Shown here: positions 62,195-64,000 of the stretch, one piece after another
Layout: every line of letters begins with the position of its first letter
Numbering within the stretch: the stretch's first letter is position 1
From: Acidobacteriaceae bacterium
GTDB lineage: Bacteria; Acidobacteriota; Terriglobia; Terriglobales; Acidobacteriaceae
Reading direction: 5' to 3'
NCBI GenBank assembly: GCA_903642225.1
Contig: CAHJWI010000011.1
Span: 1 to 64,000, forward strand
Length of the DNA stretch: 64,000 nt
Made by a program: the position numbers and the translations under genes
Notes under the pieces: model-generated
What the model was told of the DNA's origin: nothing
Databases searched by the model: none
The model's input: only the letters and a program-made list of their open reading frames with translations

Positions 62195-64000
62195 CTAAAG
62201 GTACCAGGGAATGTTGACGACGATGATGCGTTGATTGCCCTTGAGCAGCAGGTAGAGCTTGAGCAGTTGCACCCGCTGGTTGTGCAGCAGGTTTTCCCAC
62301 CAGTGTCGCACGACGAGCTCCGGCAGCAGCACGGCGATCTTGCGGTGAGGGTGCTGGTTTTCGAGCTCCAAGATGTAATCCATCAAGGGCGAAATAACGG
62401 TGCGGAAATCGCTGGCGACGGTGACCAGTTCCGGCTCTGGCAGGCTGGCCGCGCGAATGGGCGTAAGGATGTTCGGCTCCCATGCGTGCTCCAGCACGTT
62501 CTCTTCCTCGGTGTGGACGTGCACTACCTTTACGGTGTCGCTCATGTTAAGGCCGAAGCGCAGGGCTTTTTCGCTGAGCTTGTCCCAACGCGCCATGGGA
62601 ATTACGACGATCGGCTTTCTGAGGTCGGTGACTCGCATGGGCGAGATGTCTGCCGTCTCAGCGCGGACGCGGGTGTAGTGCCGCTTGATGCCGAGCATCA
62701 TGAGGATGAGCACCGGCACAAGCAGGGCTGTGACCCACGCGCCGGAGGTAAACTTTGCCACCAGGACAACCACCAGCGTGATGCCGGTCGCACCAGCACC
62801 GAGGCCGTTAAGAAACAGCTTGATCCCGCGGCCTTTCTCGTCGGGGTTGTCGATCCAATGCTTGACCATGCCGGCCTGACTGAGCGTAAAGGCGAGAAAG
62901 GCACCGATGGCGTAGAGCGGGATCAGGCGGTCTGTAACGCCGCCAAACAGGATGAGGATGAGTGCGGTGAATCCTGTGAGCGCGTAGATGCCGTGCGAAA
63001 ACAGCAGGCGACGGCCGCGGATGATGAAGACGTGCGGCAGGTAATCCTTGAGAGCGATGGCGCGGGCCATGCGGGGGAAGTCAGCGAAGGCCGTGTTGGC
63101 GCTGAAAGCGAGTGCGGCCAGAACGCTACCCATGGTGACATAGTAGAAAAGGCCACGGCCGAAGACGGCTGCGACTTCAATCGACAGAACACTTTGATAA
63201 TGCGCGTCGTCTGGATTCATGGCAGTGACGCCGTAAGCGCGTGCCACATACGCCAGGCCAAGCAGAAGCATGATGAGGATGCCGATGATGACGGTGAGCG
63301 CGCGGTTTGCATTGTTGGCGCGCGGCTCTTTGAAGGCTGTGACGCCGTTTGAGACGGCTTCGACACCGGTCATGGCCGCGCACCCGCTGGCGAAGGTTTT
63401 CATAAGCAGCCACAGGGTCATGAATGGCAGGGTGGCGGGGATGGCCGGCGGCGGTGCAGCCACGGCGATGGGATGGCCGTGGGCGGATAGCGCATGCAAG
63501 ACGCCGACGACAATGGTGAGGACGAGCGTGCCCACAAAGAGAAACGTTGGCAACATGAATGCGAAACCGGACTCCTTCATGCCGCGCATGTTGACCAGCG
63601 TAATGATGAGCAGGATGAGAATGCACAGCGAAAGCTGGTGCGGGTGTAGCGACGGCACGGCACTGATAAGAGCGGTGACGCCGGCGGAGATGCCAACGGC
63701 CGCGGTGAGGATGTAGTCGATCATGAGCGCCGCTGCGGCGAGCAGGCCGGCACCATCTCCCAGATTTTCGCTGGCCACGGTAAACGATCCGCCACCACTT
63801 GGGTAAGCCACGATGGTTTGCCGGTAGCTGAAGTACACGATGACCAGCAGTGTGAGGATGGCACCAAAGACCGGCAACAGCCAGTGCTGTACACCGGCGA
63901 AACCGAGCGCGATGAGCAAGGTCATGGCGGCCTCAGGGCCGTATGCCGCACTGGTCAGGCCGTCGAGCCCGAAGATGGGGATGCCGGCTGCGACGCCGAT
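62195..64000 (-). CDS. APC-superfamily amino acid permease, 5' end outside window
   Basis: At least 601 residues remain; the frame is open to the window edge, adding GLDGLTSAAYGPEAA before the ATG at 63925. About a dozen hydrophobic segments (GGGSFTVASENLGDGAG, FASGCAAMTGVEAVSNGV, LLGLAYVARAYG) are followed by a soluble C-terminal domain of ~150 residues (VVIPMARWDKLSEKALRFGL ... NIPWYL), a UspA-like domain as in many such permeases. Substrate not predictable. 69 nt from the aldo/keto reductase start. Confidence 0.85.
   Translation of the reverse strand: MGVAAGIPIFGLDGLTSAAYGPEAAMTLLIALGFAGVQHWLLPVFGAILTLLVIVYFSYRQTIVAYPSGGGSFTVASENLGDGAGLLAAAALMIDYILTAAVGISAGVTALISAVPSLHPHQLSLCILILLIITLVNMRGMKESGFAFMLPTFLFVGTLVLTIVVGVLHALSAHGHPIAVAAPPPAIPATLPFMTLWLLMKTFASGCAAMTGVEAVSNGVTAFKEPRANNANRALTVIIGILIMLLLGLAYVARAYGVTAMNPDDAHYQSVLSIEVAAVFGRGLFYYVTMGSVLAALAFSANTAFADFPRMARAIALKDYLPHVFIIRGRRLLFSHGIYALTGFTALILILFGGVTDRLIPLYAIGAFLAFTLSQAGMVKHWIDNPDEKGRGIKLFLNGLGAGATGITLVVVLVAKFTSGAWVTALLVPVLILMMLGIKRHYTRVRAETADISPMRVTDLRKPIVVIPMARWDKLSEKALRFGLNMSDTVKVVHVHTEEENVLEHAWEPNILTPIRAASLPEPELVTVASDFRTVISPLMDYILELENQHPHRKIAVLLPELVVRHWWENLLHNQRVQLLKLYLLLKGNQRIIVVNIPWYL

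Noticed and set aside
62231-63352. 373-codon plus-strand frame over the permease gene
   Set aside because: Glu/Asp/Gly-rich shadow frame; permease membrane segments are clear on the other strand.

Overview
The window looks like a chromosome segment of an Acidobacteriota member of the Acidobacteriaceae type (Terriglobus/Granulicella/Edaphobacter-like). This is inferred from the gene neighbourhoods, protein style and intergenic repeat style; no search was possible. Most of it is ordinary, densely coding housekeeping DNA. I see no phage, insertion sequence, CRISPR array, tRNA or rRNA gene.

Layout: (1) 1-20,004 is the translation super-cluster: the end of tuf, an inserted methyltransferase gene, then the complete S10-spc-alpha order rpsJ-rplC-rplD-rplW-rplB-rpsS-rplV-rpsC-rplP-rpmC-rpsQ-rplN-rplX-rplE-rpsN-rpsH-rplF-rplR-rpsE-rpmD-rplO-secY-adk-map-infA-rpmJ-rpsM-rpsK-rpsD-rpoA-rplQ. 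The order is classical, but many spacers are long (90-210 nt) and several carry hairpins. (2) 20,063-21,909 has two convergent VanZ-like genes and a Mn/Fe superoxide dismutase. (3) 22,043-34,399 is a sugar catabolism block: GH15 glucoamylase, transketolase, RpiB, an SDR, Zwf, Pgl, Glk and a secreted M1 aminopeptidase. Glucose freed by GH15 could be phosphorylated by Glk and oxidised by Zwf and Pgl, with Tkt and RpiB (and Rpe at 48 kb) in the non-oxidative branch. (4) 34,455-42,396 is a minus-strand run read nadC-birA-coaX-hypothetical-RlmD-like-comEC, followed by a separate small hypothetical. (5) 42,503-52,244 is mixed: a small membrane protein, cspA, PmbA/TldE, a 1.1 kb stretch without a convincing gene, a UvrC-like protein lacking its C-terminal nuclease, a HAD phosphatase, rpe, a BamD-like protein and a secreted esterase. 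(6) 52,341-64,000 holds a frameshifted membrane protein gene, a disrupted valS, a second esterase, a small Cys/His protein, TldD, a YfiT/DinB-fold protein, a 528-residue protein with a PD-(D/E)XK-like signature, a YghZ-type aldo/keto reductase and an APC-type permease running off the window.

Two points deserve attention. First, valS is split between two frames, and the junction is explained by a 32-nt deletion that removes the catalytic-domain segment between CISR and HCPQC; in an essential gene this is either an assembly error or a sign of a second valS. Second, about nine genes have a TANNNT -10-like hexamer placed so that the predicted transcription start falls within 2 nt of the start codon, including two divergent pairs, which suggests widespread leaderless transcription. 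No clearly novel multi-gene system is visible; the best single-gene candidates are the 528-residue nuclease-like protein, the UvrC-like protein and the methyltransferase between tuf and rpsJ.
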